In this document: positions 26,401 through 39,800 of the stretch, piece by piece
Position numbering within the stretch: the first letter of the stretch is position 1
How the letters are laid out: the number at the start of each line of letters is the position of its first letter
Origin: Strongylocentrotus purpuratus
Taxonomy: Eukaryota > Echinodermata > Echinoidea > Camarodonta > Strongylocentrotidae
Assembly: GCF_000002235.5 (NCBI RefSeq)
Contig: NW_022145605.1
Location: forward strand, 32,053,774-32,117,773
Length of the DNA: 64,000 nucleotides
Direction: 5' to 3'
Position numbers and translations under genes: made by a program
The notes under the pieces: generated by a model
What the model saw: the letters and a program-made list of their open reading frames with translations, nothing else
Told to the model about the DNA's origin: nothing
Database searches by the model: none

Positions 26401-29400
26401 TACTGTCTTACAAACCGGTGTAGCCGTATGTGAAGGATTTACAGAGCTGCTCTCCGAAATGTCAAAGTAAGGAAACGAAATAGTATATCGAAATTGCGCT
26501 TTCTAGAAATGGATTTTAATTAGCTTCTTGACACATTGGGCCATTTTTTTTACTCGACGTGAGGTTTTGTGAGTTTAATCCTAGTATGATGTAGAGTTCA
26601 TTAAAAGGAGTTGGACCAAATTCGAAGTTCTTCGTTTCTTCTGTTAAACATAATCCACCATCAGAATTAACCGAGTCCGCATTATACTCTGACCGTTGAA
26701 GTTATAGTGACGACACATTGACAAGGCTAACTATATTGGCGATATTGATTCCGAGACCTAATTATCAGGATCAAGATCTAGAGAACTATGAGAAATTCAG
26801 CGATCAAATGAATTATGCATGATACAATGGACGAGCAGGAGAGTTCCACATGCCTGGGTAAAATATCTTATCTCCTTAGAATAATTTACGACTGGTGACA
26901 TAATGTCGTAAAACGATGATGACTGTTTTACTCTTATTATTATGATGTGCAGGTTAGCGGGGATTAAATGCGAATCCATTATCGGGGTTTCTAAATCGAT
27001 CGGGTTCTATCCTGGAGCGACAGACTACCTACTGGAACAAGGAAGACACTCATGGAACAGAGTAATGATAAAAGACCAGTGGTTCTTCTGTGACGCGGCT
27101 TGGGCTGCTGGCGTATCAAGTAAGGATAATTATAATCCCACATTTGGTCCGGCTACGAATGCACCGGCTTAATTTGGTCAGTTTTAAGAGTTAGGCGCTA
27201 CTGATTTTTTAAGTTAAAATGGTTAGAGTTAGCGTAAGGAGTTGTGTTAGGTATAAGATAGAAGTTGAGAGTTTTTTAATTATAGGATATTGACTACGGA
27301 GCACTTTTCGCTGAAGCGTGAGACGTAGGACTAAAAAGGAATTACCCTGCATTTATACATTATCGGACCAGCCGTCGAAATGCCGTAAATATGTTCCTGT
27401 TTGACGATATCATCATAATACTTGTAATTAATTTAATACATTTTAAGTTCTAGTTAAACCTTTGTTATTTAAATATCATGGACATTTTCATAACATATTG
27501 CGTCAGTAACATCTTTAATGGAACGAACCCTTTTGCAAACACTGTGTCATTTATGCGTAGATTGATATTAACGGGTTATTTTGCCAATAAACTTTTTCAG
27601 CCATCGTAAATATCACTGATAAATTTTAAGTTCACCAACTCTCAATATTCTTCAACTATTTTCCATCCCTTTTACAGATCGAGGTGCAGATGGAGCATAT
27701 ACCTTTGAGCGTCGATGGGGCGAGGGCTTCTTCCTCGCATACCCTGATCAATTTTCCGCCACGCACCTCCCCGTCGAAAACGAATCTCATCCCGACCTGG
27801 AGCCTTGGAGCAACAGCATCCAGATCGGTCGTGCCGCATATCAGTTTAAACTCGAGTGTCTTTCACATGACAAGGGTGTCATTAACATCACAGACAACAA
27901 TGTTCTGATCAAGATCAAGAGCGAGTATCCCCTCAATGCTTTCTGCAGGTTGACTCGAGAGGATCACGCCGGTGAAGAGATTGCAAACAGCATTATCCAC
28001 TGGTGGGAAGACGGTGTCCTCACATGTCGCATCGAGGTCCAAGAGCCTGGGAAGTATGTCTTCACAGCATACGGCACTTTGCCTCAAAACGAATACATCA
28101 TCGGTGATGACACCTTCTCCAGCAAAGTTGCAGAGTTCTATGGAACTCGATTGATGTCATTCACCATAATAGCGGAAGGAAAAAGCACAAGTCCAACTGT
28201 ACCGATTGAGAGCGGTGAGGTCTGGGGTGTTGATCCTCGATGTCTGCAGAAAGGTTTCTCAGCAATATCCCATCTGGAACCGTTCGTAGATGCCATCGAT
28301 GGGCGCGCAACGATAAGCTTCAAGCAGATCGGAGATCTCGTGCCAGTGGTGTACCATCTCTGTCATCTCGACAACCCGGAAGAAAATCTGGAAGATCACA
28401 TCTACATAGAGACAGTTGGGCAAAGGTATGTTTGTCATATTGCGTGTCCTCGACCTGGAAAGTATACGCTTATCCTGAAGCTAAAGTACTCTGATGCAAA
28501 GTTTCACCATGCCGCCTCCTACATGATAACATCAACCAGGGAATTCAAGGGCGGTGACGACGCCCCCATTACGTTTCCAAGAGGACACAATGGAATATGG
28601 GGACCGAACGACGAGTTCTTCAACATGGGTTTGACCGTAAGGGGACCAGATTCATCCACAATTTCCGCGAAAGAAGGCGAGTGTTATTTTGTTGTTCGGT
28701 GCGATAAATCAAGAGATATGGAGATGAACTTGACACTCAAGGCTGGGGGTTCAGACAATGAGCTTAGAAATGGTCACGCGTTTGTTCAGAGTGCCAAGGG
28801 AAAGTCCACGACAACTGCTTCCATCAGTCTGCGTCTTTCTGAAGCAGGCATGTACGAGCTAAAACTATTTGCAAAATTACATCCAGGAACTGACACGTCC
28901 TATGTCGGTTCTTGGTTGGTTGTATGCGAAAGGCCCTGTTATAAATCACTCTTCCCGAAAGGGGCTGTAAAGTGCGGTCCAACAGAAGAGTTTAACAAAC
29001 ACGGTCTTGAATCAGACGAGGAGGCTTTGCTGGAAACCAATGAAGGGGAATGCGAGATTGAGGTAACATTAACAGAGGAGGTTTTCCTAACATTTTCGTT
29101 GAAGAGCGGAGATTCGGAAAAGGATAGTCATCAGGGAAAGATGTTTGGGGAGATAATTAAACGTGATGGAAAGACGGTCGCCACGTTGAAATTCAGACTC
29201 CACGAGACAGGTCTCTACGCGTTCCGTCTCTTTGTGAAGAAGACTCCTAAACAGGACAAGGCTACCTACGTAGGAATGTGGCTCATCGATTGTCATGAGG
29301 TATCAACAAAGGAGCCGTACCCTCCTCGCAGTGGTCTTTGGGGCCCTAATCAAGTATTCCACAATGCAGGAATGACCCTTGTAGATTTGGAAACAAGTCA

Positions 29401-32400
29401 CATCCGACTTCCAAAAGGTGAAGGACTTCTCTGCATCAAGCACAGCAGCCAGAGGTCTGCGAAGAAGTTGTCCTACCGGTTGGACAAGAACAATACCAAG
29501 TACGACGCCACCCGCCTTATCAACGCCGAGACTTGTTGGTCCCAGAATGGTTCCGAGATCCTGACTACCCTTCACTTTCTGTTTGACCAACCCGGTATGT
29601 ATGCGCTATTGGTCTTTGATGGCTCTAAGCAATCAAACGCCCTTGCCGGTAACTGGTTGATAGAATGCCAAGAGCCAACAAATCAACCTTTGTTCCCTGC
29701 ACACTCCGGGATGTGGGGGCCTTCGGAACACTTCTTGAAGATGGGAATGGCCATTGAGAACATCGAGACCTCAACGGTCCATACTGATTCAGCAGGAGAG
29801 TGCCAACTCGATATCTCCGGATCTATCAACTTTCGCGCCAACTTTCATCTCTTTGAAGATAACAAAGCAAACAGACTGCCCAAGGAACATGTGACAGTAA
29901 AGAGCGCCAACAACGGCAGAAACATGGTGCAATGCTGTGTCAAGCTTCCACATCCTGGATCCTTTGCGCTCCAGTTTTACGCGGCAGAGAAGGGCGTCAA
30001 GACACTTAATAACTGTGGTATATGGTTGCTAAATTGGTGGAAAACAAGATGATTTTGTAATGAAGTTGAGGATCTATTTTGCCTTGTACAGTATATCAAG
30101 ACAGCTTATCAACACTGTACATAGTTGTGTGTGTGTGTTTCGAGAATATGCAATTTGCGAATGTTTTATACAAATATGTTTAGGAAGTTTTCCGATGTTA
30201 GAAAAATGCATGGCGTGTTCAGATACATATATTTGGATGTTCCGTCCATAAGATCTGACACTATGAACATGACTGACAAAGAAAGCGGACAAAATATACA
30301 GTTCCTAAGGTAGACAAAGGAACATCCCTTCACTGCTATTATGTAAAAATGTGTAGAACAGGTGTCACATGCATATTCACCTTTTTACATAATAGCAGTG
30401 AAGGGATGTCCCTTTGTCTACCTGAGGAACTGTATATTTTGTCCGCTTTCTTTGTCTGTCATATTCATAGTGTGATGAATTCTTGTGTACCTTTCCAAAG
30501 GGAACTCAAATTCGTGTAAAATCACTGTTTTGCCATATCAGAGGTTCGTAAATGATAAATAGTTCTTTTGTACAAATGTATGTAGTGCAGTGCAGTTATA
30601 CAGTGAAGTGCACATATACGATTAGTAAAGAACATTTCTTGGGAGCCCTGCCAGTGGGGGGGGGGGGTGGTGGGGATCAACCCCAAGCCCCTTTAGAACC
30701 GGTATTGCAAGTGTGTAATAAATCATAGGAATAATGTTACACAAAAATTTCCAAAGCTCGTCACTATACCAATTAAAATCGTGAATCACGTAATCATTTG
30801 GACTGTTTTATTGATCCTCCGCCGACCGAAGGTGGGGCCGGAGGAATTATGTTAACGGGGAGTCCGTCCTCGTCTCGCGTTCTCGTTATCGCGATATCTC
30901 AAGAACCGTAATGATAGTAATTAAATATCACCATAGAAAGAAAATCTGATTACATTTTGTAACTTGTAACTAGATCAAATGTCAAGGCTTTTAGTTTCAT
31001 CATGATATGTCACGAATAACTCCATCCATTTCCTATATTGAATTTGGGGCGGAGGCATATAGGAGACGCAGTCACTTTTGTCTTATTGTTATAATTATTA
31101 TCCATTTTCAAAAGTTGATAAATATGTTGCAAGTACCCAATTCAACTATATATATATTCCTGCCTCTAATATATAATCTGAATAAAATATTTAATTGAAT
31201 ATTCACGGAGGGAATGTTTATTTGTTATTTGTATGGAAACAATGTCATGTCTAAGTATGTCCTCCATTTATAGTTTCATTCAGTATATACACTAACCATG
31301 AAACGAAATTGAAAGAACAAACAAAAACCACACATAAACGCACATACGCACACAAGCAAAATGTTTTTTTCCGACTAACTGGCCACAACATATATAACTA
31401 TAAGACGAGGGGGAAACGGGATGATTTCACAATATTGACACCATTCACGTTTCCTCCAATCCGGTATTATTGGAAATAACACTTTAGATCAATGCAACTA
31501 TAGTTTCATGCAGTAAATACACTACTCTCTATATTAACCATGAAACAAAATTGAAAGAACAACAAAAACCACACATAAACGCACATACGCACACACGCAA
31601 ATTGCTTTTTCCGACTAACTGGTCACAAAAATATTACTTCAGATGAGTAGAAAACGGATATTTCCACAAAATTGACACCATTTAGGTTTCCTCCAATCCG
31701 GTATTATTGATAACACTCGAGATCAATGCAACTACAGTTTCATGCAGTAAATACACTACTCTCTATATTAACCGTGAAACGAAATTGAAAGAATAACGAA
31801 AAACCACACATAAACACACATACGCACACACGCAAAATGTTTTTTTTTTGCACTGGCCACAATTAAAAAATAAGTACTTCAGACGAGTAGAAAACAGGAT
31901 ATTTTCACAATATTGACACCATTTAGGTTTCCTCCTAGTCGGTATTATTTATACAACACTTGAGATCAATGCAACTATAGTTTCATGCAGTAAATACACT
32001 ACTCTCTATATCAACCATGAAACAAAATTGAAAGAACAAAGAAAAATCACACACAAACACACATACGCACACACGCAAATTGTTTTTATTCCGACTAACT
32101 GGCCACGAAATATATTACGTCAGACGAGTAGAAAGCAGGATATTTTCACAATATTGACACCATTCGCATTTCCTCCTATCCGGTATTATTGATACTCACA
32201 CTTTAGATCAATGCAACTTCAGTTTCATGCAGCAAATACACTACTCTCTATATTAACCATGAAACAAAATTGAAAGAACAACGAAAAAACACACATGAAC
32301 ACACATACGCACACACGCAAATTGCTTTTTCCGACTAACTGGTCACAAAAAATATTACTTCAGATGAGTAGAAAACGGATATTTCCACAATATTGACACC

Positions 32401-33857
32401 ATTCACGTTTCCTCGTATATATCCAAGTATTATTGATACTAACACTTGAGATCAATGCAACTGTGTTTCCAGTATTTACCTCTTTTCTCACCTAAGCATT
32501 TTTAATGGGAAATTCATATAAAGCGAAACCATAGTTGCCTGAAGTGTGCAGAGAAGTAATACTTTAAAAACGTCAAACCGTCGATCGCGATCAATGGAGA
32601 CTGCTGATGAATAATGGTCTGCAAACAGTGAGCATAAAAAAAGATCGTAAAATGGAGTTACCGGAGCGAGACACGCACAATGCAGATTTCTACCATGCAT
32701 GCTGTCGGTGGAGAAGATAAACTTTGTGGTTTCTGCACGCAGGTAGATTCATAACAGTCAGTACTGTGTCTGTCAATCCAGTCGACAACAACATTGTGTG
32801 AATATGATTCTGTACGACTCAACATTCTCGTTGGAGTAAATATGTTCAAGATAATGATGAGCGGATCTTCGTAGATTTAGACCAAGTATGTGTCTCTAAT
32901 TAGTACCGCCAAAAACCGATTGTACAAGGGACAAGAGTGCCTCGGAACTGCAAGACACCGGTATTGCACACGGGCCACTGGAGTTTTTTCGTGATACAGG
33001 TGAGTACTGTTGCCAGGATGATGATGTCGGATTCTTAATCCTACTTACCTTGGGCTAATGCCTAATGATAGTTAATACGTACAAATATTTCAGTCACTAC
33101 GCACTGGACTGCTTCGAGACAACCGGAAAATTACACTAAGTCATGCTGATTGAGTTCAGTGTGATACGAATGAATTGTATTAATAAAATATGCCAATAAG
33201 CTATAGAATTTGTTAAATTCCAATTGCATATTGATTAGGCCTATATGTTCGTGAGTAATGCTAATATAACTATCATTGATTACAACTTTCAAATCTTGCA
33301 ATGGATAGAACTTTAAATAAAAAATAGATCACAATTACATGCGACTTTAAGCAGTAATAAAGGTATGTATTCTCGCTTTCAATCGACAAGAGCTTTTTTT
33401 TTTTTTTTTTTATATAAATGTATCGTTTCCATGCTCTCGTTCTTTTATAGTCTCATAGATCATAACAATGCAGTTTTAATATGTTCAAACTTTTCTTTAA
33501 TTTTGTTAATAAAATATATATCAAAGAAGATCTGAAGAGTATTCGTTATATCGCATTTTCCTTGGAGATAAGAAGCGCTTCACATGGACCGGTTTACTAA
33601 CATTCAAATTTGACGCGTACTGTTTAAATAAAAGTTGTTATTGACGACCCGAAATTTTGCCCGAGGCTTGTCCGACTTAGCAACAATTAATGGATGCAGA
33701 CTGAATTCCGTGTACTTTATTTCTTAGTAACAGGTCAATTGAATACCTCGTCACTAGGTCCCAAAGAATAAAACATAAATTTGAATACATTAGTAAACTG
33801 GTCTAGTTTCTACAAACCCATGCATTGCAACCTTGCATCGATACACTTAGAGAGCCT

Positions 33858-33888
<31 letters not shown>

Positions 33889-36800
33889 TTTTTTTTTTTT
33901 GCTCTCTCTTTTTTCTCTCTCTCTCCCTCTCTCAGGATGTACAGGATTGGATTTCCACACTTAGGGAGTCACTTCACTTCGTTTTGTTTCGTTTTGTATA
34001 GTGTAAATCCACCTTCAAAAACAATTAAAATCCCCTGAAAATTCTAGCAACCACTACTTTTGAGTGCATTAATTTTAACAAAGTCTAAAATTTTAGTGTA
34101 TTCAACTCCTAAAAAGTGATCCCTATAGTTACTCGTAAAGGAGTGGTTTCAGTCCTCTGCGTACCGGAGTATTTTAATATGCGAAGGCATTTTAGCCTAT
34201 GAAAATTATGGAAGACACTCGCGAAATTCTCGTGTTATCTGTAAATGATCACCAGTGTTATGAATATCAAAGAACAAGAAGTATCAATAATATAGGAAAA
34301 ATCATAGAAAATGAAAGAGGAAGTTTAAAATGATATTAAAAGAAATGTCGCTTAGAACTGAAATTGAAACTCTTGTTTTGAGACAGGTAGGCACGAACTC
34401 TGTCAAATGTAACTATGATAGAGTTTCAAAATACTTCACGATTGTATTTCAATAACAATCGCATTTGTTTCAGTTTTATTTTACTCACGGTTGCGGAGAA
34501 AAGTACAGAACTCTACAATATATAACACCTCTACAATCAATTCAAAGCATTTCTTACAACCCAGTCAAACCAATGAGGATCCATATCAGGTTGATAACAC
34601 ACCGTACACAAATTACATTATCTCAATTTTGTTTGTTCTCATAGGTTTTTATTCTCTTCTCTCATAAAAGAAAATGTTACATAATTTATAACATTTTATA
34701 CAATAATACAAATAATCTTCGCATAGGCCTAAATAACTAAAGTTAACTCTAACATTTCCATACAAGGTTACAAATAAATTCCAAAATAAAATATATTTTT
34801 GCAATTGAAGTTACACATTGACAGAAGAAAAATATTTACATAAACAAAATTACAGTTACACATTTTAAACAAATCGCACATAAAGTGTTTTAATTTCCTC
34901 GATTAGCTTGCATATAAATTTCCAATTATTTCTTTTCTTTATAATAATAATATGGATATTTATATAGCGCCGGTATCCGCCAGACTCTGACGCTCATGGC
35001 GCTGTACATATTACTTGCACAAAAATGTATTTTTCTTAACTAAAATAAAGTAAACTAAAACAACACAAATTATTACGCTACATTGACATGATTAAATAGC
35101 ACTGTTTAGGAAGAAATGGGGGTTTTTGAGCAATTTTGAAGTCATGAAGGGCAGTTAAATTACGAATACTAAGTGGCAGCTTATTCCAAAGGGATGGACC
35201 AGAATGAGAAAATGCTCTATCCTCCCAGGAACTGCGCGTCCTAGGGACAACTTATAAGGAGGATTGAGATGAACAACAATAACAATAATAATAACAATAA
35301 CAATAATTTTTCATTTTTTTTTTTCGAATGGCCAAGAATCGATTGGTTCGAAGTCGGTTTGGTGGTGTAACTGAGGTATTCGGACTATTCAAGGTTATTA
35401 CTTTTAAAAGGGGGATGAGGAGAATTGCCATGAGAATTCTTGTTTTGTTTGTGTGTGACATAGCACAATTCTAACGCTGTGATATTACAGCCACACCAAC
35501 GAAGGTGACAAAGACCGACTATATGCAAGGACAAACATTGTCGGTATAGACAAGTCGGTCGGGTTGGAGTCGGCTTAGCAGTATGGCTGACGTATAAGCA
35601 TTAGGCCAGCATAAATATTATCATAAAAGTTTTTAATACCTTACGAGTCCTTGATAATTTGATATATTGCCTGAAAAACAGACCTGGTATTTCGATTTAA
35701 TACCTTGTCAATTAGACCATCATTTTCAAATTCTTTCAGAATGAATTAGTTTCAGACTCTTATACATGACTTTGACGGAGAAGAAAACTCAACTCAATGC
35801 GTTTTCCCCATTCATAATTTCTATTTTATACTCGAAATTTATATCATTGAATAAATACCCTTTCTGGTAATTCTTCAATCTATAAACATTATAAGAATAT
35901 ATTACCTCGCTATAAAGCATTCTTCTGAATATAGTGATTCATGAAAACTAGAGCAGTACAAATCATGACTATAAGTTAGATATATGTGTATTATACATCG
36001 TATATTTATAAACTCATTAGTATGAAACTGCGTAAATAGGATAATCACTTTGTATCCCAGGTTTCTCCCTATCCGTGTTTCCTTTCTTTTTCTTTTTACT
36101 TTTTCTTCTTGCTTATTCATAAAGGGGGCAGGTGCCTCACGAACCTTTTAACTACGTCATTGTGAAACCAATATTTAAACTACCACTTATTATCATTACC
36201 GTCATTAAAGACACGCACGATCACTTCTTGCCTGGTAAAATCATTCATGCACAATCATTTAGCATTGGAATGAAGAAAAAAGCGTCAATTTATATGAAAC
36301 ACCATTAGCATGCCAATAAAAAAAGAACAATGACGCTAATTTCATTATACACTAATCAGTATTCATGCATATCATTTGAGCATATAAGAACTTAGTTTAT
36401 TTATTTATTTATGTATTTCTGATATTTAGACAGGGTGACTCATTATCACCAAAATGGTGGTCTTCCATGAGTTTAATTCGCATGATGTAAAATTGATATG
36501 CCATTTACAAAACCGAACAATAGCACTAAACTCCCATATTCAGCATTGGAATATATCAACAAAAAGCGCTGTTCTGAACGGAGTGACTCACGCAGACCAA
36601 AGGGGAACAAAACATTTGTTTTTTTTTTGTTTTTTTTAACTGATACGATGTGTACATACATGCGACGAGGGCAAAGTACACATTTGCATCAATGGGTGTT
36701 TTTTTTAAAGGGAAAGTCCACCCCCAAAATAAGTTTGTTTCGATAGAGGCAGAATAATAAGAAAATCAGGTGAGTGAAAGTATGAGCAAATTCTGAATGA

Positions 36801-39800
36801 AAACAAGAAAGTTATGAATTATTGAAGTTGTGATCAATCAAATACAAATTGGCAACTCTGTGACTTATTATACGAGCTCTCCTTCATTTGCTTTGTGCAT
36901 AATATTCCATAAAATCATGTTTTCTTCGTTATTGATGACGGAATATATATTTGTTCCTTGCAGGGGGAGTATAGAAACATATTTGCAATTATTATATTTA
37001 GGGTGCATGTATGGTTGAAATTTTTCTTGAGGGAAAATGAAAATTTTAGATTTTTTTAGTACTGAGCAAATGGAAGTTGAGCTCGCATGATACGTCATAG
37101 AGTTGCCAATTTGTGTTTGATTGATCACAACTTCAAAAATCCTAACTTCCTTATTTTTAATCGGAATTTGCTCAAACTTTCACTGACTTGTTTCTCTCAT
37201 TTTGCTACTCCTATTAAAACTAACTTAATTTCAGGGTGGACTTCCCCTTTAAAGTCCAGAGCAGTGTTTCACGAAACCGCTTTAAAGTACAAGGTCATTG
37301 ATTTCCCTTTGAAGCGCGTACAAGGTCATTTACACGCGTTTTCATGAGATGTTGGTACTCTAAAACTGAAATGTTAAATCACCATTTAAAAGGGCTGAGG
37401 AGTGACCACTCTTTCAATATGTCATATTGATACTTTTTACCTGCTAGATTAAACCTTTATAATGTTGGATCCAGCATGTTCAAAGTGTTAATCTACCATT
37501 TTGAAAAAGGGTTCACTCCTCAGCCCTTTTAAATAGTGATTGAACATTTCTATTTTTAGAGTGTAAACTTTACACAAAATATCGGTTTCTTAGTCACAAT
37601 AGACGACCCACTTTTCTTACTCACAATACCCGTGATATGCTATTCTTCCTGCTTCATTCTCATTTTCTTTTATTCAAAAGACGGAATGTTGTGAGGTATC
37701 ACTTCCCGGATTACAATTTCCCCTTGAAATGACGACATATGTCAACAACCCAGTACATTATTAACTCTTATACTAATATCTCCAGGACGCTTTATGATAG
37801 TAACCATTGGACAATTAATTACAACCATGACAATAATTATCGAACGATCAATCCATATGACCACAACTTTCGGACAAGTACCCCTTTATAATAATATCCA
37901 CAAATCAGGACAATTACCATCCATGGCAGTGATACTCGGACAACCAACCCATAATTATGACAATAAACCTTCAGACAATTTCCCCTGTGAAAATAAACCT
38001 GGACCATTACGCCTAACAACAACGACCCTCGGACAAAAAACATTTATGGCAATAAACCTCGGACAACTAGCCCCACACGACTACTCCGAATTCAGAGTAC
38101 TAGTGTATTTCTTCCAATAGAAAGTGAATTACACTGTATCGTAAATGAATCTTGTAAATCCATTTCAAGAAGCTAATTTCACTTCACTTAATTAATATAA
38201 TTTACAATCTAATAACGCGTGAATGTCGCTATGGTTAATACTTGAACTATTTTAATATTCAAGGACAGGTTTCGGGTAGTTGAAATGTTGGTTAATAGAT
38301 AATTGACTTCCGACACATTATGTACGTGTACGTAATGCTTCTCAAATTGAATACGTATTTCGATGTATTCTATCCACACATTTCGGACTAACCATTGAGT
38401 TCACACTTGGCAATAACCCAACAACCAGACGACTTCGATTAGGCCCTACCAAAAACTTCCCTTTTCATACCATAATATTACACCTATGTATACTGCGATT
38501 TGTGGCGAATTAAAGGGATAAACTGGATTTCCTGCAAACTAAATTGTACAACATTGTGCGCTCACAAGCCATACGAATAACCACAATACAATGATATGTG
38601 GTGGTGGTGGTTATTTTACCTGACTGCTATAGGAAAGCATAAATGCTTGTGTTAGTAAGCAACCAGACATCGGGAACTAAGTGTGACGTCATCGTGCCGG
38701 AGGTGGCTGACTTTCGGAAAAATTCTGAAAATAAGTTATTTTATATCCATCAGTGTCATTATCTTAGATCAGAATCATACAAAATAAAAAGTTTTAACAC
38801 TACTATAAGCTTTCTGAACTATTATATTCTTTTATAAATTTCATTTTCAACACAAATGCAGGTTTCTCGGCTGTTCGCTGGCTTTTATAAACAAGAAGAA
38901 CATACTAGCCTAATTTAAGCCTCGGTCACAAATGCCGTTACGAACTGCTACGAACGCCATACGAACTATTTTCAGAAAATGGAAATTCGGGAAGACAATG
39001 GAAAAACAGGGAGATTCGTACGAAATTATCGCTCGTACGAACCTTTGTGACCGTAGCATAAGAAACGATGAATATACAAATCGACAAGAGAAGAAGGTGA
39101 ATAACCCACAAATAGAAAGTACGAATTATGAAATTAATCATCTATATAGGAGAAAATTTACATGTAGGTATCGTTGTGTAAATACCACAGCAAGATCATG
39201 TCTTTGAAAAAATTAAGATTGATCCAATTTGATTGCACGTCCTCCGATCAATGTACGGAGTTGCAATTGATATCAAACTCACGTTACGTTTGGATTAATT
39301 TTTGATCAATTTCAAATCTGGCTGGCTGGAGTTGTCCAACATTGCAACACAATGAATCATGACTTTTGAAATCAGGTGAGTGAATTAATTGGATGCAAAG
39401 CTGTTGCGGTGTACGAGCGACAAAAATTGGGAATAGATATCTGGTGAACAGGTCTATTCATAGAATGTTGGGTGCATGAGGAGTGATAATCTATTTGTCA
39501 TCTCTTTGTTCATTTAGGCAGATTGATAGATATAATTATCTTCCACCGGCAAATTCTAAAATGTTTTGTCTCTTTGTTGATTTACGCGGATTGGCAGGTA
39601 TCATCATTTGAAAGGACATTCCGAAAGTGTTCCATTTCTTTGGTGGTTTATGCAGAATGGTCATTTTCTAAAAGCATCTTCTAAACGTACTTCATAATAT
39701 TTGTTGATTGACAGGCGCAGATTGACAGAAGTCTGAAAGCAATGATTTTGTGTTGGACGCCCTCTTTCTACATGTATATCAATGGACAGTGAGAACGTGT

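Noticed and set aside
37795..38120. 108-codon ORF
   Set aside because: Falls on a degenerate cggacaa minisatellite.
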